Part shown: one piece after another, positions 47,268 through 62,610 of the stretch | How positions within the stretch are numbered: position 1 is the first letter of the stretch | How the letters are laid out: each line of letters opens with the position of its first letter | Assembly (NCBI GenBank): GCA_011109175.1 | Contig: RDEW01000048.1 | Span: 333,445 to 397,444 of the forward strand | Source: Dicyema japonicum | Taxonomy: Eukaryota > Dicyemida > Rhombozoa > Dicyemidae | Direction: 5' to 3' | Length of the DNA: 64,000 nucleotides | The notes under the pieces: model-generated | Seen by the model: the letters and a program-made list of their open reading frames with translations, nothing else | Told to the model about the DNA's origin: nothing | The model's database searches: none | Made by a program: the position numbers and the translations under genes

Positions 47268-48296
47268 ATGGAAGATTATTTTGTTGCAATGGCTTCTTAC
47301 AAGGGTTTGTGAAAAATTGCGTTGAATATCAAACTTTAAAAGATGCTTTGCATGATAATTTTCCCGAAAATCTTCCGAGGCATCGAAAATATAGGCTTGT
47401 AAAGAAGATAGAGAATTTTTCTATTATCTATGACAGGTATTGTAAATTTGCAATAATTTTAGACTGTATCTTAAATCAACTGATTCTAAGTTAGTCATAT
47501 CTCTGGATAATGAAACCGAAATGGACCATGTTGCGAAATCGTTGCACGAGTTTTCACACGGAGGAGTCAATAAAATTGAGCATGAATGTCGACAAAGATA
47601 CTTCACTGTAAAGAATGAGATTATCAGAAAAGTCATTCGAAATTGTGAAGTCTGCAAATTTTCGCGTCCTTTAAAAGTTCGTGATTTTTTATAATTGTAG
47701 ATTGGAGATATAAATCACCATTTGTATGCTTCTTCTCCAAATGAACGTTTTCAGGTAGATCTAATAGACCTGAAAAAATTTTCAACATTAAATGAAAATT
47801 TCAAATGGATTTTAACGGTCATTGACATATATAGTAGAAAGATATCGAGGAATTAAGGGAATAAATTCAATAATTCATGGTTATACTTATATCACATTAT
47901 GACTTAGATAATTTAAGTGATGAGTGTGCGATTCCAGAACAAATTGACGATTTGGTTAATTGTTCGACTCCAGAATCTATTGAAAATTTATATCTAGATA
48001 ATTCCCAGTCAGATAATTTGTGTCTGAATGCGAAGAGATTCAATTTCGAAATTAAATCGATTGAAGAAAATTCTAATTATTACAAAGCTATGAGCAGGAA
48101 AATGAATGTTCATAATAGTAAATATACTTTAATGGGAAATAAAGTATGAATTAAAAACATTAATAAATAGGTTCGGGCTAAAAAGGACTTTGGAACAAAT
48201 GCCTCTAAGTTTGAGTCTCAGTATTATCCAGTTGCAGAAATAATTAATATTTTATCGAATAATCGCGTAGAGGTAGTTTTAAATAGTTTAATTTGA
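47268..48296 (+). pseudogene. DDE integrase gene (KRBA2/LTR-type) with host-like introns and a gutted core
   Basis: The frame has FVKNCVEYQTLKDALHDNF, then an HHCC zinc region (LHEFSHGGVNKIEHECRQ, then CEVCKFSRPLK), then the first part of a DDE integrase core (NERFQVDLIDLKKFS, FKWILTVIDIYSRK). It jumps to GINSIIHG and a C-terminal SH3-like tail (NNRVEVVLNSLI). The part that should hold the second catalytic Asp and most of the Glu region is missing, so activity is not expected. Three GT-AG introns of 26, 24 and 27 nt (after IYDR, after RPLK, after LMGNK) restore frame, just as in host genes. The start near 47268 is doubtful. It sits between the two halves of the RLE LINE. Decayed element or domesticated gene are both possible. 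Confidence 0.65.
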
Positions 48297-48354
48297 TAGA
48301 TAAAAAATTCGAAAGGAGAAATATCGACTGTATTAATGAGTAGACAAAAAAAAG

Positions 48355-49300
48355 TTACTTAAATTTAATTTTTTGTGGTAATAAATCATTTATAAAATTA
48401 ATTGAAGTCAATCTTGGTTCAAGGTTAATGTAACAAGCAGCCATAGGTATCGCTTGGCCCATGTGACATATTCTCAGCAATCCTTCTTTCGAGAAGTCAG
48501 CATATATCTCCTCTTCCCCATTAATCCTTTTAGATATAGAGAATCCCACATCCTTATCCTTTTCCTTCCACATGTTTTTCAAAAAAGCTAAACATTCCTC
48601 GATCTCAAAATTGTATACAGAACTGCGGCCTTCCACTCTCATCTTCCTATAAAAAGCGCCTTCTATTAAGCTCAAAGCATAAATTGTCTCTTTGAAATTC
48701 CTTTCTCGACTTGTGCATCCTAATCTATTGATTGTGCACAACAATCTTTCCGGATCTCCTTTTTTGACTTCTTGTATGCATAAACACACAAAGCTTCTCT
48801 CGTTGAGTCATCATACTTCTGATTTCCCGATGACCCAACTAGTGCGCTGATTTTTTCTACGTGATTCTTTAGTTTTGTAAGTCGTCTATTTATTGATTTA
48901 GTCAGTCGCTCTCCTTGCAGTTTAGCAGTACAGTGCAGTTTGTTTCATAGCACTGTCTAGCATAAAGGATATCTGTAATATCTTTCATTGTATTCGGGGG
49001 CATACTATTGATATAGTATCCCACAGCATAATTCAATCCGGATAATATATCCTTTTTGAGAAACCGATAAGGAATTTTCCTGGTTGGTTTTCGTTTATCC
49101 CGGGAAATCGGCTTGATCTCTTGAATCCGGCATGAAAAACTCTTCCAAGCACTTAGTGAAACAGGCAATCTCCGACTTCTCGGCGCTCTGCCGATTTCCT
49201 CCTTGGTGACACGTAGTATTCTTTACATCACATTTGAGAAGTAATTTCACATTTGCCACAGATTTGGTGGTACTGAACCGCAATATATCCGTAATGAAGC
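48355..49300 (-). mobile_element. 5' part of RLE-type LINE
   Basis: Minus-strand frames 49283-49095, 49168-48902 and 48789-48355 contain INSMPPNTMKDITDILYARQ and ALSLIEGAFYRKMRVEGRSS, ECLAFLKNMWKEKDKD. These are typical of the region before RT in the Dong/R4-like family. It is separated from the RT half (45481-47130) by the integrase locus. The shared ATCACGTGGTC-like sequence beyond both outer ends (45366 and 49319) could be a duplicated target or an old repeat. Confidence 0.65.
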
Positions 49301-49552
49301 ATTAGAAAATTTAATAAAACCACGTGGTCAGAACTATTATCTTTAAGATAAGCCAATAACGATAACAATCAAGTACAATATTAATATTAATTTTTAATAA
49401 TATTTAATTGTAATAATATTTAATTGTAATAAAACTAAATTCCCAATACAATTTCATGCAGTTAGACCCTTTGCCACTGAAAATATGTGTTAAATATTAC
49501 GTTAAGGGCAATATAAATATGGTTGACTTGCGGTTTATCGTCAACGGTCATA
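49301..49552. other. Spacer and 5' flank of the Ig-domain gene
   Basis: AT-rich, with CACGTG at 49321. No gene seen. Confidence 0.4.
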
Positions 49553-50919
49553 ATGGTATTATTATTATTTTACACGATTCTCTCCATAAATTCACTTAAA
49601 TTCACACACTTACCTAACTTTGAGACAATCACAAACAATAACATTAAAGTGGAATGCAAAACTGATTATAAATCAGCAAAGTCTTAATTCCCAGTTATAT
49701 TTAGAATTCGGTGGAGGCTCAACGGCATTAATAGTTCCAAACCAGTCCTCACCTTTACTAGAGGACAAATTGGGGAATTTCAATGCATTGCCTCAAATGG
49801 TAATGACACAATTTATTCTCCCATGTTAAAACTAATAAAACCAAGTATTTGTAATCTACATTAAGAATCAATCGATAAGCCTGAGTTTATATTCCAATTC
49901 AATTCCCGTGGACTCGTCTTCAAATATTCTCAACTCTCGACTGGTTATATTTACAAAGATCAGGTGGAGTGCACAGGAAATGCACAAATTATGGATGATA
50001 GTAATAATATTTAATTTATCAAGAATATGCATATATTATGGAATATCATGAAACTATTGAATGTCATGTAAAATCACTAAACATCACTACTGCTATATAT
50101 AAGGTTACTCCCTCTTTTACTGATTGTATTAATATAAAATATGTTTTCATAGTCTAAGATGATTTACCCCCACGTGGAGCCTCACTTGTTGTATCAGACG
50201 TAGATTCAGGGATTTGTGTGTCGAGCAACTGGTTGAATATAAATGTAATAAACAGTGACAATTCCAGAATATTTATAAACAAAATAACATAATAACTGAA
50301 CTTAAAAACATCGAAAGTGGTTATTACACGTGCATGGATTGTAATGGGGAAGAACGTCCTTTTCAATTGACCTTTGAAGGTTTAATGATGAGTAATTAAG
50401 AATCTGTTAAAATACTTATTAAATTTGACAAATACACAAAAGTTAATGAGAAATTGTTACAATTGGAATGCCCCACAACGGAACCTCTACAAACATTCGT
50501 TGGTACTTTGACACTGAAAGAAATGGTAGAATGTAAAAAACTAAGAAATAAAAAATACTCGTCAAAAAGAATCGATTATTCTAGAATATGATGAAATATT
50601 TTCTTATGGAAGTGATACAAGACTGGTCTCTTGTTTCGTAATGAATCGTGACTCAATGGACTACAGAGAGACTATGCTGGAGAAAAGTTATACAAACAAA
50701 TAATATTTAGAAGTCCAAGTAAACTCAAATAAATTAACAGAGAGATTACTTGAGAATTTACGTACTGCTTTTATAGTGATGACAGTAATATTGTGTGTGA
50801 TTATATTAATTCTCATTACTTTTAGTAATCAGTATTTATTATATTTAGTTTGGAAAATATCATCACAGAAAAAGAAAATACACAGAGAGACTCAGTTCAA
50901 CACTTTTTGTAATTATTAA
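49553..50919 (+). CDS. Ig-domain single-pass membrane protein, receptor-ectodomain-like
   Basis: The frame starts MVLLLFYTILSINS, a good signal peptide. The first Ig-like domain has IKVECKTDYKSAK, a 24-nt intron, IRWRLNG and GEFQCIASNG (Cys-Trp-Cys pattern). A second has FKYSQLSTGYIYKDQVECTG; a third ends IESGYYTCMDCNGEERPF. Near the C-terminus TAFIVMTVILCVIILILITF is a transmembrane helix, followed over a 24-nt intron by a short basic tail (WKISSQKKKIHRE) and a stop at 50919. No kinase or signalling domain follows. The ectodomain style is that of animal cell-surface receptors; ligand and function are unknown. Internal splicing between 49830 and 50750 is only partly resolved, so the residue count is uncertain. 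Confidence 0.6.
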
Positions 50920-51800
50920 TATAACACATTTATTCTAAAATAATATTATTTCCAATTAAACCTGCAAACTAAGGGACTACGTCACCAACTCTCCATGTGG
51001 TTAATCAATAACCATTTACTCCAGAGACATTCACTTATTAGTTTCTTTGTTTTCACCGTGGTATACTTAAGAATATAAGAGGTACAAAACGTTGAAATGT
51101 CCTCAATAACAAAATGTAGTGCTATTAACTTGTCTATGCCTCATACAATACTATAGTGTAGTGGTTCCACCTTAAGGTGCTCGCGGAACCACTCCAATTC
51201 AATTATTAAAATTTTCACTTAAAACATAATCGTAATAACCGAAAACAATTTTAATGTGAACATTAACTTTTTATTATAGTTGTGTAACGTTAGGAGTTAT
51301 TGTTGACAATTATATCCTCAAATCAGGAAAGATTTGGTAGACGTATATATTGAAAACCCCGACTCGCATGAGTAAGTAGCTGGAAGAGGTAAAAGTGTAC
51401 TGCATATAGCCTTTTCTGAGATATCAGGATATTTTGAAATGTATGCTCTCCAAATATTAAAAAGGGATTCATTTTATATATCTGATTTGAGGTTGATTCT
51501 GATGTCAAAGCAATAAGCATATTCAATTGATGTTAGATTTGCTGGTATTACTTGGAATACATTTCGTACCCAATCGTCATCAAATATATCCGGAAAATAT
51601 TTTGCAATGTTGTCATCCAAAATTACCAAATGATGCTCTTGCAGAACGGCATAGCATGTAATGTTATTTTATTTACGGAAGACCATCAAAATTTGTTCGC
51701 CATAAATACACTTGATGATCTTTTATGCCTTTATAAGATTTTCGGCAATTGTATGTGCCTCTCCACAACGTGCTGTAAGAGAACTCACCTGTTTAATTAA
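50920..51800. other. No gene seen
   Basis: AT-rich. The sequence GGAACCACT occurs at 51184 and again near 52114, hinting at old repeat sequence. Frames have no known similarity. Confidence 0.4.
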
Positions 51801-52049
51801 AATAATTGTAGATTCATCAATATTCTTTTGAGCGCTACGCGACCAATTCGCGTTTTATCCGATAGTGGTCGAGACAACTGGAAAAATAAGTGGAAAATCG
51901 CTTCGCTTCCTCAAGAACTCGGACGCTTAGTTACACTAAAAAGCCACGACGCACGTGAGACCCGGTGGCTACTCCAGTTGATCTCTGTTGCAATCGTAAG
52001 AAGCAACGCAACGTCGATAATGTCGGCGGGATCCACTTTGGATTGATGG
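51801..52049 (+). mobile_element. 3' end of a PHD/RLE-type retrotransposon
   Basis: The plus strand reads FYPIVVETTGKISGKSLRFL, then, after a shift, LGRLVTLKSHDARETRWLLQ, LISVAIVRSNATSIM and SAGSTLD, stop. It aligns with the end of the element at 10.0-12.6 kb (PVAVETSGVIGSRSLALL and ISLQIVRGNALSILRAASSL). It is a short 5'-truncated copy. Confidence 0.8.
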
Positions 52050-53335
52050 CAGTTTTAAATAAAAGATTAATTAAATAATTTATGATAAATTTCGCGGAAA
52101 TATAAAACTGTTGGGAACCACTGCTATAGTAAATTGTTGGATCCTCTATGAAAAAATTGTTCGTTAGAAAATTGCTTAAAACTTTAAAAAAACACATCAG
52201 ACTTTCGTAAAAAGAAAGACTGCATTTGCATAGGAATGTTTGGGAGGAGATTGTGCTCAGTCTTTTTCATATAAAGATGTTAGTGAAATTTAAGGCTGGT
52301 TGGAAAATAGACTGTTCCCATTAAGAAAATTCACTTGGCACTATTTACGTCAGCGAAAAATAATTATTTCGATAAGAAAGAATAGTCAACTTAGCTTTGA
52401 ATGGCAATATCTCTCCCGATTAAAGAGATCATATTCTGAGACATGTTTAAAAAGATACCTAAATATTGTCGGGATAATCAACCAGTCCTATGGATTGCGT
52501 TTCATCCTACTCTTCGATGAATATTTAATTCCGTCGTTTTTTGGAGCCCAAGACTTCTTTAAACCTTTCCTCTTTTCTATTACTATTGAGAAAATAACAA
52601 AACTTGCTGTCTTCTCTCAAACTATTGTATCTGGATGATGCACTTCTTGAGGTTCCCAGATGTTGTCACTTTTGTATGAAGCTAGCGGTTCGGTACCACC
52701 AATGACAGGGACAAGTGTGGAATTATTAACTGTGGACATTCGATATCGATTTTCCCAAGCCCATTGTTCTTTCCATTCGTTGTTGTCAGGGAGTTTTTTC
52801 TTGATTCTTTTTTGACTAAAAGTGCGATGGAGAAAGTGATATTTAACAAATCCTCTTTGTCCATGGCTTCTTGACCATTACACTGCTTGGTTTCTACTGA
52901 GGTAAAGTCTATCTATCCAATTGACGTCGACCATCTACTAAAATCTATCCCCGTGACTATTCATCACTCTAACCTTTCTAAGATTTGCAACGGAGTCTGG
53001 ATGATGTTTCATGCCGAAGGGTTTTCGATAAGCTACTTAAATCCTCAAATCAACACTGTCGTGCATATCTGTTGTACAGAGAATCTCTTAAATAGGAGTG
53101 GCTTAAAAGAGTTTTGGAGCTAGCTACGAGCTGAATTCCTTCGCCTTAGACTGACGATCTGTCTATCATAAACAAAGTCAAATCTTTGACATTACAAGAG
53201 GTCAATTGAATGTTTTATCCATGGACGCAATAATAATGTCATTGGCATATAAGAGGATCGTTTTCTGGGTTGTTGTGACCATCCAATAAGCAGATTCGTA
53301 GCCAGTTGAATTAATGATTAATCTTTTGGCTTTAT
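52050..53335 (-). mobile_element. Highly decayed LINE sequence
   Basis: On the minus strand near 53270-53230 the reading ILLYANDIIIAS resembles the RT active site with one substitution. Surrounding frames are broken and the plus-strand frames are shadows. Boundaries are approximate. Confidence 0.4.
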
Positions 53336-53413
53336 TTTGACAATAATAATTATTTTTTAATAAAATAAATTATTTAAATTATTTAAATATTTTAACGATT
53401 AATAAACACGTGA

Positions 53414-56864
<3,451 letters not shown>

Positions 56865-57664
56865 TTTGTTTTGATTTTGCTTTCGTATTTTGTGAAAATA
56901 TTGTTTTATTAAGGTTTTTGGTAATACCACTGTGGGACTGTTATCCGATAAAGGTAATTTTCAACATCGGATTTTGTCTGAAAGTAAGAAGGGAGTAGTG
57001 TATTCGGGTTTGTCGGTAAGTTTGTAAGCTGAATAAGACTAAAGAGAAAGTCACATCCGAAAATATAATCTTCATATTACGGATCTTTTTGTTTAATAAA
57101 TGATGTTTTGTCAAATACTGTTGATAGGCAATGAGTGATCATTTTGGAGTTTTATCACAATGAATTTACTAAGCTATAGTTTCATGTTGGGACTATTTCG
57201 AATATATTTTGTCACAAGTTACCAAGGAACAGAGTTTGATGTATTGGTGATATCTACTAACAAAGGGACAGGTTTCCAGTGAGGATTAGGTAATTATAAA
57301 TTAGGAAAGGGGGTCAGGAACCAACGGGTTTTTCAACCTTGGTGTAATTGCAAAGGACAAATTTCTGTCTTGACTTTACAACTAACACACATCTCTTCAA
57401 CATTTTGGTAACAAAACATGCGGTTCGTCTTATTTCTAATATTATTTCATATTTGTAAATTTTTTAAAATTTACTCTCAAAAAAATTATATCTTGCTCGG
57501 ATATTCCTTTATCAATCTTTTCCATCTTCTAGAGCAGAGGTTTCGACAGAGGAAGATGGAAAAGACTAACTATAAATATTGTTTCTTTGAGTGTTGCACA
57601 TGCGGGGCTATAATCATTATGGCTTTCGTGAAAGTGCCTTAATAATAGAGCAGAAGTTACCAGA
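56865..57664. other. Unassigned downstream of alanyl-tRNA synthetase
   Basis: At 56910-57020 the plus strand reads VFGNTTVGLLSDKGNFQHRI and LSESKKGVVYSGLS, followed by a GT...AG stretch of 22 nt. It may be a small exon of an unknown gene, but has no start and no family. The rest is AT-rich without clear coding. Confidence 0.35.
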
Positions 57665-58900
57665 TTTTTTACAAGCCTCCCTTTTTTTATTTAACCTAAG
57701 ACCACCGTAAACCCAAACTAACTATCACGTGATCCAGATGCATTCTAGCAGAGACATCAACTTTGCCAGGTGTGCTTCCTTCGTGCCCGCGCATGAACGT
57801 ACGGCTGCCTGAATTTTCAGGGCCACCTTCCCGTGATCTTGAGTCCAGTCTTATAAGGGCCTCCAGAGGCGTAGGTCTGGTTCGGTGATCTTCACAAATC
57901 CAACGCTCCGTTACTCTGTAAGCCCTCTTTTGCATTTCCTCAATTTTCCTCATATTTGTCCAAGATATGGACGGTCCCCACGAGGCGCATGCATATGAGA
58001 AACATGGCTCAATGTATTGTTTGTATACGTTCATCAGGCTCGTGTGAGTACCACTCTTCCATATTCCCGATAAACTTTTCAATACGTTCTTTTATTCTCC
58101 CGAGCACAAGCCTCTCCAGGATTTTTGACATGGAACATAGTAGTGACACCGGTCTAAAAGACGCTGGATCATCTCTCGGTCTTCTTGATTTCAGTATTGG
58201 CCGAATTATTGCATGTTTCCATAATAATGGTATCACATTCTGGTCAATCGAACAGTTGAAGACCGACGTAAGGAAAGTGATTCCCCTGTCTCCAAGATTT
58301 TTTAATGAAATAACAAGAATGTTGTCTGGTCCGTGGGAGTATGTCACTTTTACGAAATGTATTGTATCCCTTACCTCTCTCCGAAAAAAAGAGTGGTTCT
58401 GATAGTCTCTTTAGTTAGCTTCGTGATGGTAGTGTATCAGACTTCATGTGCTTCTTGTGTGAAATTTTAGTATAGAATTTTATCAAGTTGTTCACACCTC
58501 GTTAAACATAATCCTCCTCTCTTAAAATTTCATCGCCTTTTGCCACATTTCGAATAGCTTTCTACACCTCTCCCGTATTGCGATTTCTATTTACCATTGT
58601 AACGATTCCACTTCATCCTCTTGGCATTGAGTTCTTTTGCCTTCATTTCATTATTCAATGTTCTGATCCGGAGTTTCATATCCAAGGCTATCCGGTTAGA
58701 TTTTTTAAGCTGATTTCTTTTTTTAATCAAGGCCGTCTTCCCTCGACCACTCGACGAATTTAAGTAATGTTTGGGTATAGCCCTTGATCTTGCTTCCAAG
58801 ATTATGTGGGTAAAGTAGCTGATGGCATTCTCCAGAGAACTGAAGCTATCCAAGTAACAATTCTTAATTTCGTCTTCTGAGATTTCGCGATACAATTTCT
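57665..58900 (-). mobile_element. LINE with internal deletion of the RT palm
   Basis: From 58895 the minus strand has a linker (ISEDEIKNCYLDSF, AIPKHYLNSSSGRG), then HGPDNILVISLKNLG, WKHAIIRPILKSRRPRDDPA, SFRPVSLLCSMSKILERL. It then passes, near 58090, directly into the post-RT region LSGIWKSGTHTSLMNVYKQY, IEPCFSYACASWG. The catalytic YADD segment is absent. The 3' end matches the 2.8 kb element (GGTGGTCTTAGGTTAAATAA). Confidence 0.85.
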
Positions 58901-59049
58901 AGTTAGAAAAAAATATACAATCTTATGACTCCCTTTATGTTCCATGATATATTATTTGTAGCATAAAAATTTTTTTAACACAAAAAAGTTAGTGAGATAA
59001 ATGTTTTTCATTCTTTACACAAAGTATTTGAAATCTGAGGAGAGTTCTA

Positions 59050-59570
59050 CTAGTTAAGAGACCCTGAAGATGTTACTCGTAGGAAGATCCTTGCTATGAG
59101 TGGACTGAAAAAAATATCGTCAACGTGGAGCCACAAAAAAAGGATAGTACTAAACACCAGACTTATAATATACAAAGCTTTTGTCATCCGGTACTAATAT
59201 ACAACTCTGAGACTTGGGGCATCCCTAAACGGGAAATGGACCGTCAACTGACCTATGAAGATCTCCAATGCAAACCTTTATAATAAATGCAAATCCGGCG
59301 TGCTGTCAAATGATATTTTCAAATCAAGATGGAGCCTCTTTGGCCACATGTTACGTCTAAATGACCAAATCCCAGCAAATGTCGCAATGGACAACTACTT
59401 CGCACACACAGGAGCCAGGTTCCGTGGTAAACCAAGAACGACACTACCGACTATCTTGAATGAAGACCTATCGGCGGTTGGTATGAGACTAAATTCGACG
59501 GACGACCTGGACTACTTAAGAGAACAGAAGATCATTGTCGAGGCTTACTGAGAGGATGAATCGGAATACG
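59050..59570 (+). mobile_element. LINE C-terminal fragment, plus strand
   Basis: Reads MSGLKKISSTWSHKKRIVLN, TRLIIYKAF, then SRWSLFGHMLRLNDQIPANV, FRGKPRTTLPTILNEDL and a stop near 59551. The GH-LR and RGKPRTTLP motifs are shared with the fragment at 15396-15660. Older frames to the left are broken. Confidence 0.75.
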
Positions 59571-59599
59571 GCAAAAGGGAGGCTTAATTAACTTTATGT

Positions 59600-60295
59600 T
59601 TTCTCGGGCCTCGAATAAGATTTTAGATACCTTTCACTTTTTTCCTCCCAACCAAAAGGAATCAACATACAAGGATTTATTCCGTTAGCATGCAGAGCTA
59701 AACGCGTTTTCTCGAGTTTTTTGAAAATTGAGTCTCTCCATTTTGAGTCGTGCCATCCTTCTAAACCGTATAACACTCCAGGAGTATTGCTGAGTTGAAG
59801 GCATAAACATTATTATTAAGCCGAAAATCACCAGGTAAACTAATTAAAAGGAAAACGCTATCAGGTGGTCACGGCTTCTCAGCAATATTCTCATTTTTCC
59901 GGTATTGCTCTCGGGAACCGACACATGTTCGATAGCACCGTTCTTCTGGCGGTTTTCCATTTCGGGTAAATATGCCGCCGGAATTCCTCACAAGGACCTC
60001 AAATAGGGTTGCCCTTATTGGTATTCTTCGAGAAATTGTTTTGGTCATATTGGATTCAACGGAGTTGATGTTTGTTTTGGCGAGTTTTGTTCCTTAAGCT
60101 CAACATTCATACTTATAGTTGGCTCGATGAATTGAGTGTATAACATGGATAGTGACTGGTTTGAGGATCCTCTAAAATTTGAGACGAGCACATTTACGAA
60201 GTTAAGCTTTCGTGCCGAAACACTGATTACGTTTGACACACGTGTGCTGAATTTTGGCTTGTTTCTTAGGATTAGTTCACCACTTAAAAATAGTT
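59600..60295 (-). mobile_element. LINE post-RT fragment and 3' end
   Basis: Minus strand: ISVSARKLNFVNVLVSNFRG, SSNQSLSMLYTQFIEPTISM (post-RT region of the APE-type LINE), then the MRILLRS end, GTGACCACCTGATAGCG and GGTGATTTTCGGC followed by TTAATAATAAT near 59810. The part at 59600-59780 (minus, YGLEGWHDSKWRDSIF) is of unclear origin. Confidence 0.65.
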
Positions 60296-60309
60296 AGGCA
60301 GAATAGCTT

Positions 60310-61740
60310 GATGGTTATTATTATTAGCACTTCCACGAGAGCCATAATATTTATAGCCTCGCATGTGCAGCAAAAAATATAAGAGAATTAGTTGTGTCCA
60401 AAAAGTCTCCAACGCCTTCTATTCGACGTAAAAAAGAGGTAAAGGACTTTTCTGTATACGATGACATTGAATTTCTGTTCAACCATTTATGGAGTCCGTC
60501 CAGAGTAGTTTGTAATTTGTTAGTAGCTGTCGTAACACATATATCCTTGCAAGTCATATATTATGTCATCGGCAGAGTAGGTTAGTTTTTGGGATTCGAT
60601 TTTCACTGGTGAAAACGATGTATGATTATGACCACATCTTGATTTCATCAATGACACGGGAGGATCCTCGTAATTTTTATGAGGTAAGTAGCTGTTCATC
60701 ATTCTATCAAGTTCTATTTTGCTGATATCAGAACTGTTTCTCTTCTCAGGGTTTTTGATCATTGAAAGAGTCTTCCACATGATTGACAGGGACCCCTGTT
60801 TGTTAAACGCGGAGGTAATTTTTCTCCATTCGTTCATTTTTCTTTCTTAGAGATCCAGCACTCGAATTCTGTACATAATTTCTGGTATTGGCCTTTGGAT
60901 GCTTTTGAGTCGATTACACTCATTCATAATCTTCTTGGTTTTGTGATCAAAACGTTCAATGTAAGATTTGATTGACCTTTCCCTGATAAATACTTCATTG
61001 CCTTCTGGATCTTTTTGTTAACACAAGAGACTGCATTATCGAGTGAGTTGAAACGCACTGCGTCGTAATCTGCTAAGTTTATGTCCACACATTGAGCAAA
61101 AATTTTCTAATTAACGTTTCTGTAATCCAGGAACGTGTTGCGTTTTTTTCCAAGATGAGCGTGTTTTTCATCCGAATGAAAATAGGATTGTTGGCGCTCT
61201 GGAAGTCATAAATCACAGATTAGTTGGCAAGAGAAGCAATTAGGGGTGGCAAGGGTCAAATCAGGTGAAGTCGTGTTGTCATCAGCTCTATAGGGTGTTC
61301 TTGTGTTCATCCGATAGTCGTTAAGGATTATGAAGTTATCCAGTAGAAAGAGAAGAAAATTTCCTTTGGCATCATCAGTTCGGCTTTTGTACATGGTCGG
61401 GTGTTTCGCGTTGAGGTCTCCACATATCGACAAATGTTGGTATTGATGTAACACATTCATAGAGAAAATAAGTTTTTTTGGGCAGGAGCTGGCAGGGGGA
61501 ATGTACATGTTCGCAATTGTGATATTTCCCATTCTTGTACGAATGGAGATCCCAGTGTATTCCACGAGAGACGGAAGATTGTAATGTAAAGGCGTTATAA
61601 TGCCTGATCTCACTTTTCACGAGAGTAATAACTCCTCCACGGCCAAACTGGCGGTCCTTCCTGATAACAGTGTATCCCGGAAGTGTTGCAAATGATTCTT
61701 TTTACTGTGTAACTAATTACACACCAGCGAACCACATGAC
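60310..61740 (-). mobile_element. LINE with endonuclease, internally deleted
   Basis: Minus strand from 61613: ISIRTRMGNITIANMYIPPA, LSICGDLNAKHPTM, TSPDLTLATPN (AP endonuclease). Then decayed linker, then near 60620-60560 LTYSADDIIYDLQGYM (active-site like, shifted) and LDGLHKWLNRNSMSSYTEKS. It joins almost at once the 3' end with TATATTTTTTGCTGCACATG and a run of AAT triplets. Most of the RT core and post-RT region are lost. The left end repeats the 15.4 kb LINE 3' end. Confidence 0.8.
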
Positions 61741-62414
61741 ACGCCATAACATAGGTCTTAGACTAGAGCTTTAACTTTCTAACGTAGAACAGAGTTCGTA
61801 GCTATTATTTTGCGCATTTTAGTATGTTCTATAAAATTACCTCCCTCGTCAATTATGAGGCCAGAGTATTTCATAGTTTTCTTCCGAGGTATGCCATGTA
61901 ACGAGTTCTTCAGGTAAGTCAGCCTCCTTCTAGTCAGCCTCCAACTTCTCTTGTGCGACTGTTAGAAAGTTTCTATTCACTAATCTTCGATCTGCGCGGA
62001 TCAGGACATCCCCGAAGTTTGTTTCTCGAACATTGTTTCCATTTCAAAAAAACTACAACATTTTTTAATTCAAAAGAAATTTCTTGTTAACCTAATAAAC
62101 TTTAGTCGAATATGTTTCGAGGTAAGATGTAAAAAAATCAATTAGTGAGTCTCTTGAACCCTCATGTCCAAATTGGAGGAATTTTCGTTACAATAATTTT
62201 CAGAATGTTCAAAAATATATAACAATGCCTTTTTGGTAATGGTCCCAGTTTATAATTGACAGATCATTGCATCAAGAGCAGACTTAACGAGTTAGGTTGA
62301 GTTTATAAAATATTGGTAGATGATCACTACCAATATCTCAAGCGTTATTTGGTCCTTCCAAAAATTAATGAACAGATTCCGATTTTAACGACATGCCCAA
62401 ATAATTTCAGCCAT
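61741..62414. other. No gene seen
   Basis: The first bases carry CGAACCACATGACACGCC, similar to the LINE 5' region at 5.6 kb. Beyond that nothing is recognisable. Confidence 0.4.
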
Positions 62415-62610
62415 TAGGGAATAGTTGCTAGTGGTTAGGTGTCGGGCTTAAGTGGCTTAGGTTACGGGTTCAAATCTCGCTGCTGTTCACCTGGTGGAAG
62501 GTTTCACGCATCTATGATGCAGAAATGGTTGACGAGTGACGCCGTCATCAGTGGATACTCACTGCGGAACTGGATTGTCTAGAAAGGACTATTCGGGATC
62601 GAGGTCGTTA
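62415..62610 (+). repeat. tRNA-like, SINE-type sequence
   Basis: TTGCTAGTGGTTAGGTGTC at 62425-62443 resembles a Pol III A box and GGTTCAAATCT at 62467-62477 a B box, about 30 bp apart as in a tRNA. The stems of a functional tRNA do not close well. The tail (GAGTGACGCCGTCATCAGTG, CTGCGGAACTGGATTGTCTA) has a diverged copy at 63929-63980. Confidence 0.55.

Noticed and set aside
62425-62490. Functional tRNA gene
   Set aside because: A and B boxes are recognisable, but acceptor and anticodon stems do not close, and the following tail is a repeat.
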